Source: Zymoseptoria tritici IPO323 (taxonomy: Eukaryota; Ascomycota; Dothideomycetes; Mycosphaerellales; Mycosphaerellaceae). Taken from it: a stretch of DNA of 64,000 nucleotides. The position numbers and the translations under genes were made by a program. Positions within the stretch are counted from its first letter, which is position 1, and each line of letters opens with the position of its first letter. Positions 10,491-22,090 of this stretch are shown here, piece by piece. The DNA lies in the NCBI RefSeq assembly GCF_000219625.1, contig NC_018213.1, positions 2,350,055 through 2,414,054 of the forward strand. The letters are read 5' to 3'. The notes below the pieces were generated by a model. The model had not been told where the DNA came from and searched no databases. It saw nothing but the letters and a program-made list of their open reading frames with translations.

Positions 10491-11906
10491 ATGTTCAAGC
10501 GTCTCGCCACAGCCGCCTGCTTCGCTCTCGTGGCCACCGCAGTGCTGGGACAACAGCAATGTTACTATGGTCCTGGTGCGCAGTACCGAGGAGGCTCCAA
10601 TCTGGTGCCGTGCAATACTACTGGAACTTCCGCCTGCTGTCTGCAGGGTGATACCTGCTTATCTGGCAATAGCTGTTACAACGTACTGACGGGCAACGTT
10701 TACATGTAAGAAAACCGAAGGGCAGAACGCCTGTAGCTGTCCGAGATAGTCCCTCGGACTATGCCAGCAGGTCTCAGTCTATCCTTATACCTTGTGTCCG
10801 AACCATTGTTGACCCTTCTACCCTTCCGTTTTAGGTACGGATGCACGGATATCAGGTACAAGGACTCGACTTGTCCTTACAAGTGCGGCTTCGATCCTCG
10901 TAAGCGATACCTGGCAGTGATGTACCTCGGGTCAGAGTTAACAGATGTCAGTCAAATCGCCCTGGACGGCACTGGAATACTGCAATGATGTCCAGGACTT
11001 CTCGAATGCGTGGGTCTGTCATGCGCCTGAGAGTTGTGGCTGCGAGTGGAACCCGACCCCAGATATGCTTGTTCTGACGCCAAGAGGCTGCAAAGACATG
11101 GGCAGCGACGCGCTGGTCGCGTTGTATGCTCCAAAGCAATTGGCGCCATACGTCTCGCTTCCTTCGAAAGCAGGTGGCAGCACTGGATATTATTCGCCGA
11201 CGATCGGTACGGATGGAACCAGCTCGTGGGTGGAGACCGCCGTACCTGGATGTATGTTCCTCATGCCTTCTGTTTACCGGCGTGGACTGACCAGAGGTCG
11301 ACAGACACGCCGACTCCTTTCACTCAGCTTACGACGTATCGAAAGGCCCCAACGACTTCCGTATACGTCGACGCAAGCGCCACTCCCGGCCCCTCCACAT
11401 ACGCTGCTGCGGCGAGCTATTCTGCACCTCCGAGTCGGTCAGGCCCCACCTCCACCACCTCGACGAGTTCTGCTCCACTCGCTACATCCTCGTCTAACTC
11501 GTCTTCTGATCTGTCGACTGGTGCCAAAGCCGGCATCGGCGGTGGAATTGCGGGAGGCGTCCTGTTCCTGGCCGCCATCGCACTCTTGACAATCTGCCTG
11601 CGCCGACGTCGTAATCGCAGGAAGCAGCCTCCTCTTCCTGGCCCACCATCATACCCTCATAGTCCATACTCAACACAATCTCCGATGCAAGGCATATCGC
11701 CATGGCCACAGTATCCAGCAGGTGTGATCTCTGAGCAGTACTTCTCGCATGCGGGCCATCTACCGCAGTATCGCCAGACTCCTCCATCGGTGGAGGACAC
11801 AGCATACAAACACCAGCCGGTGCAGGGTATTGCCGGGCGACCATTGAGCCCGCTGGAACTGGCTGCAGATGCACCCCTTCGACATGAGATGGCGGTGGCA
11901 AGATGA
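10491..11906 (+). CDS. Cysteine-rich single-pass membrane protein
   Basis: Four exons, 10491-10705, 10835-10899, 10952-11251 and 11305-11906, give 393 aa. There is a signal peptide (MFKRLATAACFALVATAVLG), then a Cys-rich ectodomain of about 190 residues including SACCLQGDTCLSGNSCYN, YGCTDI and SCGCEW. A Ser/Thr-rich stalk leads to one membrane segment (AGIGGGIAGGVLFLAAIALL) with a positive-inside RRRRNRRK stop, then a Pro/Gln/Tyr-rich cytoplasmic tail. Proteins of this layout are frequent in Pezizomycotina and are usually unnamed; a surface-sensor role would be a guess. The last intron is set by the GTATGT donor, a CTGAC branch point 13 nt before CAG, and phase agreement. Confidence 0.8.
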
Positions 11907-13359
11907 GGTTTCGGTGCCAGCTTATGCCGTTCATTCTCCTTTGTGGCATGTCGTTGCGTTCGTTGCGTTGGATCTTTCAGCTTCAATCAGACCTGCTCGC
12001 TCTTCTCGGCAATATGAACCGAACAACTTTTAGTGTTGCACATAATGCCCGGCGGCAATCAAGTGTCAGCCGTGAACTTCATCGCAGCAGGTTACCGAGC
12101 TGCTACTTTTTCCCGCTCCAGCATGGTACGTTCTCAGCGCGACGCGATCAAGATCTCAGCGGTTGTCAGCGTAAGAGATAAAAAAGCAACATTGTTGAGG
12201 CAAAACACTGCCGTACAATTCACCAGGCCTTGGGCGTAGATCATTACCTTTGGCTTGGCAAGAGCTTTCATCCAACCTCAGCTCAAGGATCTACAAGCCT
12301 GTCCATCTTACGGCCTCATACTTGCTCAACAACTCAGCCTTCATATAAAGGAATTGTCACCCACGATGGAGGAAAATTTAGCTGAGCCACTAGAACTACG
12401 TTCTTCTTTCCTCGTGTTGGCTCGGCTTGCTCCTCTCCAACCTGTATTGCATTGTTACCGACGGTCCTACACTTTCTCGAGAGCATTTTGGCTGTCTCTC
12501 CATTCCTCCTCCCACACTGTACATTGCTCCGTTTCAGCGTGGTCGCTCCGTCCGATTGAACATGTCCGACGACCCATCTACAAGAGACACACCCGATGGC
12601 AAGGCGAGATCAATGGAACCCCATTCTGAATATTTTTGGCCTACAACAACCAGCTATCGATGCCAAAACCCGAAACGCCGAAAGGAATTCGATTTTAGCT
12701 ACGGTGCGGGAGATTTGAGTGCTGATCGGACATGGGATCCTTGACTGACTCGAGAAACCCCGGCATACGCAGATCGAAGCCGAACTCTATCCAAGAAGTC
12801 TCAGCCTCCGCGTTTCGAATCTCGACAGGAAAAGCATTACGCACAGATGGATGACGAAAGGTGATGTCTGTTCTGGACCCAAGATGCAAACCTTGGAATA
12901 CTTGACTCTACCGCAAGCGCAAGCGGTCGTTTTGACAACGCCGAACTGCTATTCAAGTCGCGGCCTCCAGTGCGATGCCTGCGAACCCCTACAGCTCGGG
13001 CAGCCTCCAGGAGAAACAAAAGGGTTCGTTCAAAATGCCTCGCGAGTCGCCGTCAATTGCCGGCAGTCAAGCAAACAGCAAACATTGCTACATCCTGGTC
13101 GCGATCGATCAAATCAAACGCTGTCACTTCCGGTCAAACGCCGCCAGCATGTGGCATGCTCATGCGATGAGGCCTCGTGGTAAGCTCGATTCATTGGCTT
13201 GCAGCATCGCTATCCCTGCTCGGCTGCCGGGGGTCATGGAATTACACTCGTATGTATTATTACATCTATACTCGTCTGCTCTCCTCCTCGATACCACCAC
13301 GCCGCCCACCTTTGCTTTTGGGCCCACTGTCGTTACTGCTGTCTTTTCCATTCCACATC
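11907..13359. other. Long intergenic region upstream of the multicopper oxidase
   Basis: About 1.45 kb with no frame showing a recognisable product. It presumably contains the oxidase promoter. Confidence 0.4.
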
Positions 13360-15363
13360 ATGAAGTTATTACATCTCATTCCTTTCTATGCTGGATTTTG
13401 GGCGACGACAGCAGCACAATCATGTCCCGCGCCGGAATCGGGCTCGTCGCACCCGTCGCCTGCTTCAAATGGAACGCAACCTGCCAATCTCCCTCCGCAC
13501 TATGGAGGCTTGGTCAAGCACGACCAAAATTTTGTGCCCGACTTCGTGCTCAGAGTCTCGCTCGAGACGATCGATATCGCATGCCAGTCGAGACTTTCGG
13601 TCGTGGTCAACGGTACTTCTCCCGGACCGCCCATTTACCTGCAACCGGGCAAGACAACCTGGGTGCGAGTCTACAATGATATGGAAGAGCTCAACACTAC
13701 CATGCATTGGCATGGTCTCAGTCAAGCCTTGAGTCCTTTTGCCGATGGCACTCCGTCTGTCTCTCAGTGGCCCATACCGCCAAAGAACTACTTCGATTAC
13801 GAGCTTCATCCTTTGTTATCAGAATCGTGAGTCAAGCCCAGGACCGCAGTGAACGTGCCGTATGAAGTTGGCGCCGCGATCTTCTACGCCTATACTAACT
13901 TCATCGACCTGTAGCGGCACTTACTTTTACCATTCACACGTTGGATTCCAGGCTTCAACCTCGAACGGTCCACTGATCGTTCTAGACAAAGGGAACCCGC
14001 CTTACCAGTACGACGAGGAGCGCATCGTGCACATCACCGACCACTTCAAGAAGAACGACTCCAGCATTGAGCAGGGATTGATCGCCACGAACTTCACATG
14101 GTCTGGTGAGACGAGTGCCGTTCTCATCAATGGCGTTGGGATTTCCATCAACTCGACTGCAGGCACAGGTACATGCGGAATGCCCATCATCGAAGTCGAG
14201 CATTGCAAGACCTATCGTTTCCGATTCATCGGCGCGACAGCACTATCTCTGGTTCAGTTTGCGATCGTCGACCATCCCAACTTCACCATCATCGAGGCTG
14301 ATGGTGCTTACACTCAACCATACGATATCGACCATATGCAGCTGGCTTCCGGACAGCGATTCGATGCACTCTTCACCACCAAGACTCCGGAGGAGGTCAA
14401 CGGCCAGACCGACTTCCTCATTCAATTCGAGACCAAGGATCGTCCAGCTGTTTTCAGAGGCTACGCCATCCTACGATACAACAACGCACCCCCGCAGATC
14501 ACCGCGCCGCCAGACACGGCACCGATAACTTTGACCAATGCCACTTATGAGTGGGCAGAGTATGCTCTTGAGCCTCTGGTGGACAACAACTTCCCCACCG
14601 CCGCCGAGGTGACTCGAAGAGTCGTCATTGACGGTCGCCAGATCAGATTGAACACGATCGAATGGTTCCTCAACAACTTGATGTGGAATGAGACCAGTGA
14701 TCCACTGCCCGGCGACTTGCCATACTTGGTCAACATTTACGAGAACGGCGAAGCCGCCATTCCGAACTACGATGCTGCGATTGCAAACGGCGGATGGGAT
14801 CCCGCGACCTTGACATGGCCAGCCAAGGTCGGCGAGGTGAGTTTGCAGTCTTCCGATACCAGTATACGACGTCCATACTGACAGTTCGACAGGTGATCGA
14901 AATCATCTTCCAAAACACCGGCTCCCTGGTCAACAACAGCGGCGGCGTCGACTATCACCCTTGGCATCTCCACGGCGGCCACTGCTACGACATTGGCAGC
15001 GGCAACGGCACCTACAACGCCGTGGAGAACGAGAAAAAGCTCGAGACCTACAAGCCCGTGAAGCGCGACACGACGCTGCTCTACCGATATGGCACGAAGA
15101 CGGACGCCGGGATTGACGCTGGATGGCGTGGCTGGCGGATCCGCATCGAGGATGCTGGCTGCTGGATGATCCACTGCCATATTCTGCAGCACATGATCAT
15201 GGGCATGCAGACGGTGTGGGTCATGGGCGACGCGGCTGAGATCACCAGGGTGCCGTTACCGGACGCTGAGGGTTATTTCACGTATGGTGGGAGTGTGACG
15301 GGCAATACGACGGACTGGCCGACAGTCGTTTCGTATTGGGGTGACTATGAGGATGAAGAGTAG
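13360..15363 (+). CDS. Secreted multicopper oxidase, fungal ascorbate-oxidase type
   Basis: Exons 13360-13826, 13915-14836 and 14893-15363 encode 619 aa. The signal peptide is MKLLHLIPFYAGFWATTAAQ. All four copper motifs are present: HWHG at 116-119, HSHVGFQ at 162-168, HPWHLHG from 485, and HCHILQHMIMGM at 557-568, whose final Met is the likely type-1 copper axial ligand. Many NxS/T sites suggest N-glycosylation. The spacing and the HSH...GFQ and CWMIHCHI forms fit the fungal ascorbate-oxidase-like branch rather than classical laccase. The true substrate (phenols, ascorbate or others) cannot be read from sequence. It is oriented head-to-tail with AIP1, with 393 bp between. Confidence 0.93.
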
Positions 15364-15756
15364 CGATTCTGAGCTGTACCATCATTCAAGTATTTTCCAT
15401 GGAGAGATTTGGCCTTGATGTACCAATATATGCAAAGGCCTTGCAGGACTGGGCCGTATCAAGGCGTTGAAAGCTGTGAGTACCTCGTCTCTTCCAGTGC
15501 TCGTCGTGAATGCTCTTGTCCAGTGGTATCGTGTTCATAACCCGCGGGAGGATCGTCAAGGTGTGTATGGATGTTGACCGACGTTGTTGTTTGTGAAGAG
15601 GTGAGGTCCCATTCAATGGCATCCACTCAAGCTTCCTCTTGTAGTGGGGAGCTGCTTCCCACGTTGCGTCAGTTCCAGGCACCATATTTCTAGACTTCAT
15701 AAACATATCAGCGACACCTACTACAACCGCATTTTCTGGTCAGAAAGCGTCCGACC
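15364..15756. other. Intergenic, oxidase 3' side and AIP1 promoter
   Basis: No gene seen in these 393 bp. Confidence 0.5.
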
Positions 15757-17659
15757 ATGTCTATAACCTCAGGTACGCCAATGAGAGACACTTCGATCAA
15801 GGACTTTCCCTAACGCGTCTCTCCCAGAGGCCATCTGGGCCGCATCTCCAACCACAACCCGTGGATCCCCTACTCCGCTCTCCAGTGATGCCAAAGGCGA
15901 ACGAATCGCATACGCCTCCAACAAGTCCATCTTCGTCCGCTCAATCGACGATCCCGCCGTGTCAAAACAATACACCCAACACACCGCCCAAACGACCGTC
16001 GCCCGCTTCTCCCCTTCGGGTTTCTACGTAGCATCCGGCGATGTCTCCGGCAGCGTACGAGTCTGGGACGCCATGGGCGCGGAGAACACGAAAGGAGAAT
16101 ATCACATCATCGCCGGACGAATCAATGACATCGCATGGGACGGAGACAGTCAGCGTATCATTGCAGTAGGAGACGGTAAGGAACGATTCGGACACTGCAT
16201 TACGGCGGACTCGGGCAATAGCGTGGGAGAGATCAGTGGACACAGCCAGCAGATCAACTCGGTCAGCATTCGGCAGCAACGGCCACTGCGAGCGGCGACG
16301 GGGAGTGATGATACGAGTATGTGTTTCTTCCATGGAGCGCCGTTCAAATTCAACACGAGTGTGCGAGGCAAGCATGACAAGTATGTGTATGGGACGCAAT
16401 TTTCGCCGGATGGAGCACATCTCGTGACGGTGGGAAGTGATCGGAGGATATGGCTGTATGATGGGAAGACTGGAGAGGCGGTGAAGCAGATTGGAGAAGG
16501 CGAGCACAAGGGGAGCATCTTTGGTGTCAGCTGGGCGAACGATAGTAAGAGATTGGTGACTTGCAGTGGAGATCAGACGGTCAAGATCTGGGATGCGGAA
16601 GTCGGCAAGTGCACCCAGAGTTGGAGGATGGGCGAGGAGGGTGTTGTGGGCGTGCAGAACCAGCAGGTCGGCGTGACATGGCCGAGTGGACGAAGTGATG
16701 GACTGGTCATATCGGTCGATCTGCAAGGCAACCTCAACTACTTCCAAGAAGGCAGTGCGAAGCCCGTCAAGGTCATTCGAGGACATCAAAAAGCCATCAA
16801 TGCGGTGGCATCTGCACCCAACAGCAAAACTCTCTGGACTGGCAGCGCCGACGGCCGCTCACGAAACTGGGACCTCAGCACCGGCGCAGCAGACCTCATT
16901 GACGGCGAGTCGCACTCCAACTTCGTCTCCGGCATCGCCGCAGAACCCAGCGGCGAACGCATCTACAGCATCGGCTGGGACGACACCCTCCGCACAATCG
17001 ACGCCTCACAACACTCCTACACAGGCACAGCTCTCAAAACCTCCGGTCAACCCAAAAGCATCGCCGTAGCCACCATCAACAACACCCCTCACACCCTCGT
17101 CGCCACCGCAGACGGCATAACCCTGTACGCCAACGGCGCCGAAGTCTCCCAGCACAAAACCCCCTCTCCACCAACCTGCATCGCCGCCTCCAACGCCCTC
17201 ATCGCCACTGGATCCGACGACAAAACCGTCCACATCCTCGACGCCTCCACTCCTACCTCCCTCAAAGAACTCACCATCCTCAAAGACCCCACCTCCGCCA
17301 TCTCCGCCCTCGCCTTCTCCCCGTCCGGCACGCACCTCGCAGTCGGCCTCTCCAACGGCAAAATTTTCGTCTACAACAACACCTCCACCTCCGGAACCTG
17401 GACTCTCGAAACGAATCGCTGGTCCGCTCATACCGCGCGAGTGACGTCCATCGCCTGGTCGCCAGATAGCAAAAAAGCCGTGAGTGGAGCCTTGGATACG
17501 AATGTTTTTGTGTGGAGTTTGGCGGATCCGGGGAAGAGGATCAAAGCGTTGAATGCGCATCAGGGAGGCGTGGGTGGGGTTGTGTGGACGGAAGAAGGGA
17601 GGGTGATTAGTTCAGGGGCGGATGCGGCGGTGAAGGTCTGGAAGGTGGAGGGGTTGTGA
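15757..17659 (+). CDS. AIP1: Actin-interacting protein 1 (WD40 repeats)
   Basis: A 16-nt first exon (15757-15772) coding MSITS plus one base, a 55 bp intron with a CTAAC branch point, and exon 15828-17659 give 615 aa. The rebuilt start MSITSEAIWAA, followed by RGSPTPLSSDAKGERIAYA, matches AIP1/WDR1 N-termini, and the length is that of the two seven-bladed propellers. Repeats such as GSVRVWDAMG, RRIWLYDGKTGE, QTVKIWDAEVGK, KTVHILDA and AAVKVWKVEGL run through the protein. AIP1 works with cofilin to disassemble and cap actin filaments at cortical patches. The end is convergent with TAF12. Confidence 0.95.
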
Positions 17660-18106
17660 GTGATGGAGTGGTGTTGATAGAATGCATTATGAGGTATCAT
17701 GTCGTGATGAAGTATTAGTACAGTAGAAATACAAAAAAGCACTTCAACTCCTGCGATAGTCTCAATCTCCTCAAAAGAGTACAGAGAACGCCACTTCAAC
17801 TCCTGTCAAAGTCTTAATCGTCTTGTAGACAATACAGCGAACGCTACTTTCCACCCGCCCATTACCAAACTCCTCGCTTGCCCTGATTCCGAGCTCCTGC
17901 ATGACCGTAAAGCACCACTCGCATCGAATATCTTGCAACAATCTTGCACTCCTTCCCAAACGACAAAAACCCACCCCTCAAAATTCCGGCGCATCGTTCT
18001 GCCAGTCCATACCCGTACCATTCGACGGCGCCGTATCCCTCCTCTGCGGCCTCGGCAAATGCCGACCTCGAGCTGGTGGAACGCTCTTGGTAACCCGAGG
18101 TTCATT
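17660..18106. other. Convergent 3' region with a short direct repeat
   Basis: Between AIP1 and TAF12. The phrase cacttcaactcctg occurs at about 17740 and again near 17791, each followed by related sequence (a degenerate ~50 bp duplication). No gene seen. Confidence 0.45.
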
Positions 18107-20104
18107 CTAAGAATCCCGACTTCCCATGACCTTCCCAGCCTGAACAGCCTGCATCTTGCTCTGCCAACCGGGCGCGGGCTGGAACTTCCTCACGGTCCTC
18201 ACCTCATCCAAACTGTATCCGGGAATACGAATGCCATAGTTGCGCTCCAACACCATTTGAATGTCGCGGAGGTCGAGCGTCTGGCTGCCGCGGAGTTTGG
18301 CGAGTTTGCACGCGGCGGTGATGACTTCGTCGACGAAGTTGTCGGCCACTTCCATCATGGACTCTTCGACGTCGGGCATGAGGATGGAGGTGGACTCGCT
18401 GTTGTCGGTGGAGGGTGCGGCGCCCGTGACTTGGCGGACGAGCTCGTCGAGTTTGCGCTTGCTGAGGACGCGGTCGCCTTCGCCTTCGAGGGTGTAGGGT
18501 GGTGCGCGCTGCATGGCCGGGTTGAAGAGCATGCCGGGGTTGGCGAGGGTGGGGCGGGATGGAGGACCGGCGACGGGGGCTTGGTTGCGAGGATCTAGTT
18601 GGATGTTCTTTGGGATGGGGAATTTAGTGTTGGGGTTGCTGGTTTGACCGGTGGTTTGCTGGAGGTTTGGATACGCGGCTTGCTGAGGTGTGTTTTGCTG
18701 CGGCGTTTGGCTTACTGGGTTCTGGTAGGGGAGACCATTCGGCACCTGGGGCTGCTGAGGAGCTTGCTGCTGCACCTGCTGCTGTTGTCCTGGCTGCTGG
18801 TTTTTGTATGAGTCCGCGGCGCGCGCCATGGCCCCTTGATGGGTCAGCGGTTGCGGGCGTTGAGGGTTTGCCGGGCCAGCAGAAACAGGAGCTTGCTGCT
18901 GTTGCTGTTGCTGCTGCGGCATCATGTTCTGCCCCTGATTCTGCTGTGGATTCATTTGTGGCGGGCGACCTTGCTGGTTGGGATGCTGTTGAGACATATT
19001 GTTCTGTTGCTGGAAATTCTGTGCTTGTTGTTGATGTTGCGCAAGATTTTGCTGTTGTTGCGGGGCACCAGACATCGGCTGCTGTTGCGGCTGCGGCTGC
19101 TGCTGTGGCTGCATGTTTTGTTGATTCATCTGCGCAGGCGGACCTTGCTGATTTTGTGGTAGTTGAGGTTGTACTTGGAAGCCGTTTTGAGGTTGCGAAG
19201 GAGAACCCGCGTTTGGTTGAGGCGCAGCGGGCATCGGCTTTGTGTCCGGTTGTTGCTGGGGCACATTTTGCTGCGTCACCGGTCTTGATTGCTGCTGTTG
19301 AGCTGGCGCACCATTCACCTGCTGCTGCTGTTCGTTCACAACTTGTCCTTCTGCTCGGGCCTTGAGCACTCTAAAGTTGTTCTGCACATTGTCGAGCATC
19401 TTCCGGCAGTCCTGGAATTGCTTCTGAGCTTGCTCCGGCAGAGGCTTGTTCTGTGCTTGATATGAAGCGATTTGGGCCTTGAGGCTATGCGCCCTAGCAA
19501 TAACGCCATCTCGACGAACAATGGCATCACGCAAGCTCTTCCGCAACGACTCCTTGTAAGTTTCGGCGGTTTGTGGAGGGATATTGGGGGGAATGGTGAT
19601 GTTGATAGCATCCAGCTCTTGCTGCTGCTTTGGGTTCGGAGCAGGCAAGTTCGACGCTTGAGCAGGTTGACCGCTGGGTTGACCGCCAGGACGTTGGCCT
19701 TGCTGCTGCTGCTGCTGTGCTTGCTGTGCTTGTTGTGCTCGCTGAGCCTGCTGAGCCTGCTGAGCCTGTTGCGCCTGTTGTGCCGCCATTGCCTGCTGCG
19801 ACGCCTGTTGCTGACCGCCCGCTTGCTGCGGATTTGGCCTTGCTTGTCCTCCGCCCGAGCCTGGGCGGGCCCCGTTCCCTTTGATATGAGCCAATTGACT
19901 CATAAGCTTTGTGCTCGCGGTGCGGATCTTCTCATAGGCTGAATTTTTCTCGGGGCTACCATCTGGATTGTTCTCGTATGTGTTCCACAAACTCGTGAGA
20001 CCTGTCTTGTACTGCTCCTTCTGCTGTGCTGAAAGGAAGGGCAGCTGTTCGATCTGGTTTGGCCTGATGAGCGGGACTCCCCCGGAGCCGCTTGGCTGAG
20101 CCAT
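18107..20104 (-). CDS. TAF12: TFIID/SAGA subunit TAF12, glutamine-rich
   Basis: A single-exon 665-aa protein. The C-terminal histone fold (about 540-620) begins at KRKLDELVRQVTG and includes DNFVDEVITAACKLAKLRG and LDLRDIQMVLERNYGIRIPG, the TAF12 signature. TAF12 pairs with TAF4 in TFIID and with Ada1 in SAGA, in the nucleus. The N-terminal conserved stretch (LPFLSAQQKEQYKTGLTSLW) and a central NITIPPNIPPQTAETYKESL segment are flanked by long Gln/Pro/Ala-rich low-complexity tracts, including Ala-Gln-Gln repeats. The Gln tracts could vary in length between strains. Confidence 0.94.
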   Translation of the reverse strand: MAQPSGSGGVPLIRPNQIEQLPFLSAQQKEQYKTGLTSLWNTYENNPDGSPEKNSAYEKIRTASTKLMSQLAHIKGNGARPGSGGGQARPNPQQAGGQQQASQQAMAAQQAQQAQQAQQAQRAQQAQQAQQQQQQGQRPGGQPSGQPAQASNLPAPNPKQQQELDAINITIPPNIPPQTAETYKESLRKSLRDAIVRRDGVIARAHSLKAQIASYQAQNKPLPEQAQKQFQDCRKMLDNVQNNFRVLKARAEGQVVNEQQQQVNGAPAQQQQSRPVTQQNVPQQQPDTKPMPAAPQPNAGSPSQPQNGFQVQPQLPQNQQGPPAQMNQQNMQPQQQPQPQQQPMSGAPQQQQNLAQHQQQAQNFQQQNNMSQQHPNQQGRPPQMNPQQNQGQNMMPQQQQQQQQAPVSAGPANPQRPQPLTHQGAMARAADSYKNQQPGQQQQVQQQAPQQPQVPNGLPYQNPVSQTPQQNTPQQAAYPNLQQTTGQTSNPNTKFPIPKNIQLDPRNQAPVAGPPSRPTLANPGMLFNPAMQRAPPYTLEGEGDRVLSKRKLDELVRQVTGAAPSTDNSESTSILMPDVEESMMEVADNFVDEVITAACKLAKLRGSQTLDLRDIQMVLERNYGIRIPGYSLDEVRTVRKFQPAPGWQSKMQAVQAGKVMGSRDS

Positions 20105-20749
20105 GATGTGGAATAGGACAACACCCGGTGGTGTGTAAGGAGAGGGTTGCCAGATGGTGGAATATGCTCTGTCGGACTATATGGCAGTCATATGATGTCG
20201 AGATCGTTCGCGGCGCAATGAGCGTGAAAGACGGCGATGTCTGAGGGAAGTCGGCGTTCAGATGTGATTCATGTACGGCGATGTTGGAGGATCAGGAGAC
20301 AAGCTCGCTGAGCGAAGGGAGGATTTCGACAGCTGTGCGTGCCTCTGTCTGGTCACGATGATGGATGGTGTACCGCGGGTGAGCTTGCCTCTAGCAGTAG
20401 TTCTACCGTTGTCGAAGTGAGGTCGACGTGAGCAGGCGCGACCCCATGTCTTGGCGTCGGCGTGAAAGGTCTCCACTTTCACCTCACTTCTCACATTGAC
20501 AAGACATCAGCAGCCGACACCACGACATGATCACATGCGGAAAGAACCGAATTACGGTTTTGGACCATCACATTAAATATCGTTGGTTGCAGGTCGCCGC
20601 GGCGGCATGTGAAAGACCCAAAATAGGGGCCTTTGTTGCTATGGTCGTGCGCATGTGCATCCGCAAGCTCAATCGCATGATGCTTCGGCGCCGATTACCA
20701 CCGCGATTGTGTGCGCCAGCATCTCGCTCTGGGAAGCTTCTGAGATCCT
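20105..20749. other. Intergenic upstream of TAF12
   Basis: About 645 bp with no supported gene; it presumably contains the TAF12 promoter. Confidence 0.45.
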
Positions 20750-21200
20750 TCAATCCGTTTGAAAGTCCTCAATATTGCAGCCAATCTGGTGGAAGACTTT
20801 GAGCGCCGTAAGCCGAGCGAGCTTTCCCAACAGCGACTCCAAGGCCTCGTGAACCGTGTCTCTCTGGTCGCTGCGAGCAGCGATCTTGCGAATGGTCAAC
20901 TCGCCATGCATGACTACGGCTTGGTAGAACACCGGCGCTGCTAGTACGACGTTCTGCTGTACGTGACCGTAGGCGTCGAGAATCGGCTTCCGCTGCTTGA
21001 GCATGACGATGCTGAAAATCTCTGATGGTTTGACGATGTGACTGGCTTGGTAGCCGCAATGGTCTATGATGGCGTCTGGGTAGAGGAAAGCTGCATTGTC
21101 TGCAATTGGTGTCAGCGCGGCGCCTTGATGCAGACGTGAAAGGTGCGCAATTACCGAAGATCTGCTCGCGCAGTCCTCTGATGCCCTCGTTGTTCGCCAT
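20750..21200 (-). CDS. Small conserved-looking protein of unknown function
   Basis: Exons 21200-21155 and 21099-20750, split by a 55 bp intron (GTAATT...TTGCAG), give 131 aa starting MANNEGIRGLREQIF and continuing DNAAFLYPDAIIDHCGYQ. It has no signal peptide or membrane segment. The composition is globular, with a helical C-terminus (LGKLARLTALKVFHQIGC). The clean intron and balanced composition argue for a real gene. I do not recognise the family. Confidence 0.65.
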
Positions 21201-21672
21201 GATGATGATGGACGCTACGAGATTTCTGATGTTGATACTTGGTTGATGGTTGCTTTGATGGCTTCCAAGAGTTGAAGTTGGGAGTGCGACAGGTGGCATG
21301 CGCCGAGTCCTCCGTTTGTGGGATGTTGCTCTCTTCAGTTAGCATCATGTTGAGTGCATTGCTTAAGAGTCTGAATCGTACGGTGACGGAGATGAAGGAA
21401 TCTCCGCAGCAGTATCTAGCGGGACTAATGTCGCAGAGAGAGAAAATCGTATTACCGCCATCAACTTTCTGTACAACGAACACAAGCAGCACAGTCGATT
21501 TGCGAGCACCATCTCCAGCAGTTTGAACAAATGGAGTCCCGCCATACCTATTATTCCAATCCTGCATATACCCATACCCATCCTATAATAACATTCGAAT
21601 CCGATCCCTCCCATCTCATATGGCGCCTCTTTCTCCCTTCCCACCAAACGACCTGCTCTTCTCCTCCTCTCT
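21201..21672. other. Intergenic between two minus-strand genes
   Basis: No supported gene in about 470 bp. Confidence 0.45.
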
Positions 21673-22090
21673 CTAAAACAACATATCCAAACAACAACAA
21701 GCCGCCAAACCCGCACACAATCCCGCGAAACATCCTCCCGCTCCCATGCCTCCTTTCCCACCCCTGTTGTCCGGTGGTGGACCTCCGTAGTACTGTCCCT
21801 GCTGAGGAGGGTACTGCTGCTGCTGGTACATCATTGGCTGCTGGCCGTACTGTGGTTGCCCTCCGTATTGCTGTGGCGGTCCGGGTTGGCCATATTGCGG
21901 TTGCCCTCCGTATTGCTGGGGAGGACCGGAGTTGTAGTAGTCTGCGTTGGCGGGACCGGCGTCGTAGTGGGCGGCGGGGGGTTGTTGGGGGTAGCCGGGG
22001 GGTGGGGCGTTGGGTGCGTCCTGTGGGAGGAGGGTTAGTGAGGGTGGAGATGGGGTGGAAGCATTGGACTGGACGGACGTATTTAGACAT
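21673..22090 (-). CDS. CYSTM-type cysteine-rich tail protein
   Basis: A four-codon first exon (22090-22079, MSKY), a 58 bp intron and exon 22020-21673 encode 119 aa. The body is a Pro/Gln/Tyr-rich stretch with repeated GGQPQYGQ units. The end, CFAGLCAGLAACCCLDMLF, is the CYSTM signature: a short, Cys-studded, membrane-inserting tail found in stress-related eukaryotic proteins, thought to sit in the plasma membrane facing the cytosol. The donor (GTCCGT) is not optimal, but phase and the rebuilt start MSKYDAPNAPPPGYP support it. The exact role is unknown. Confidence 0.75.
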
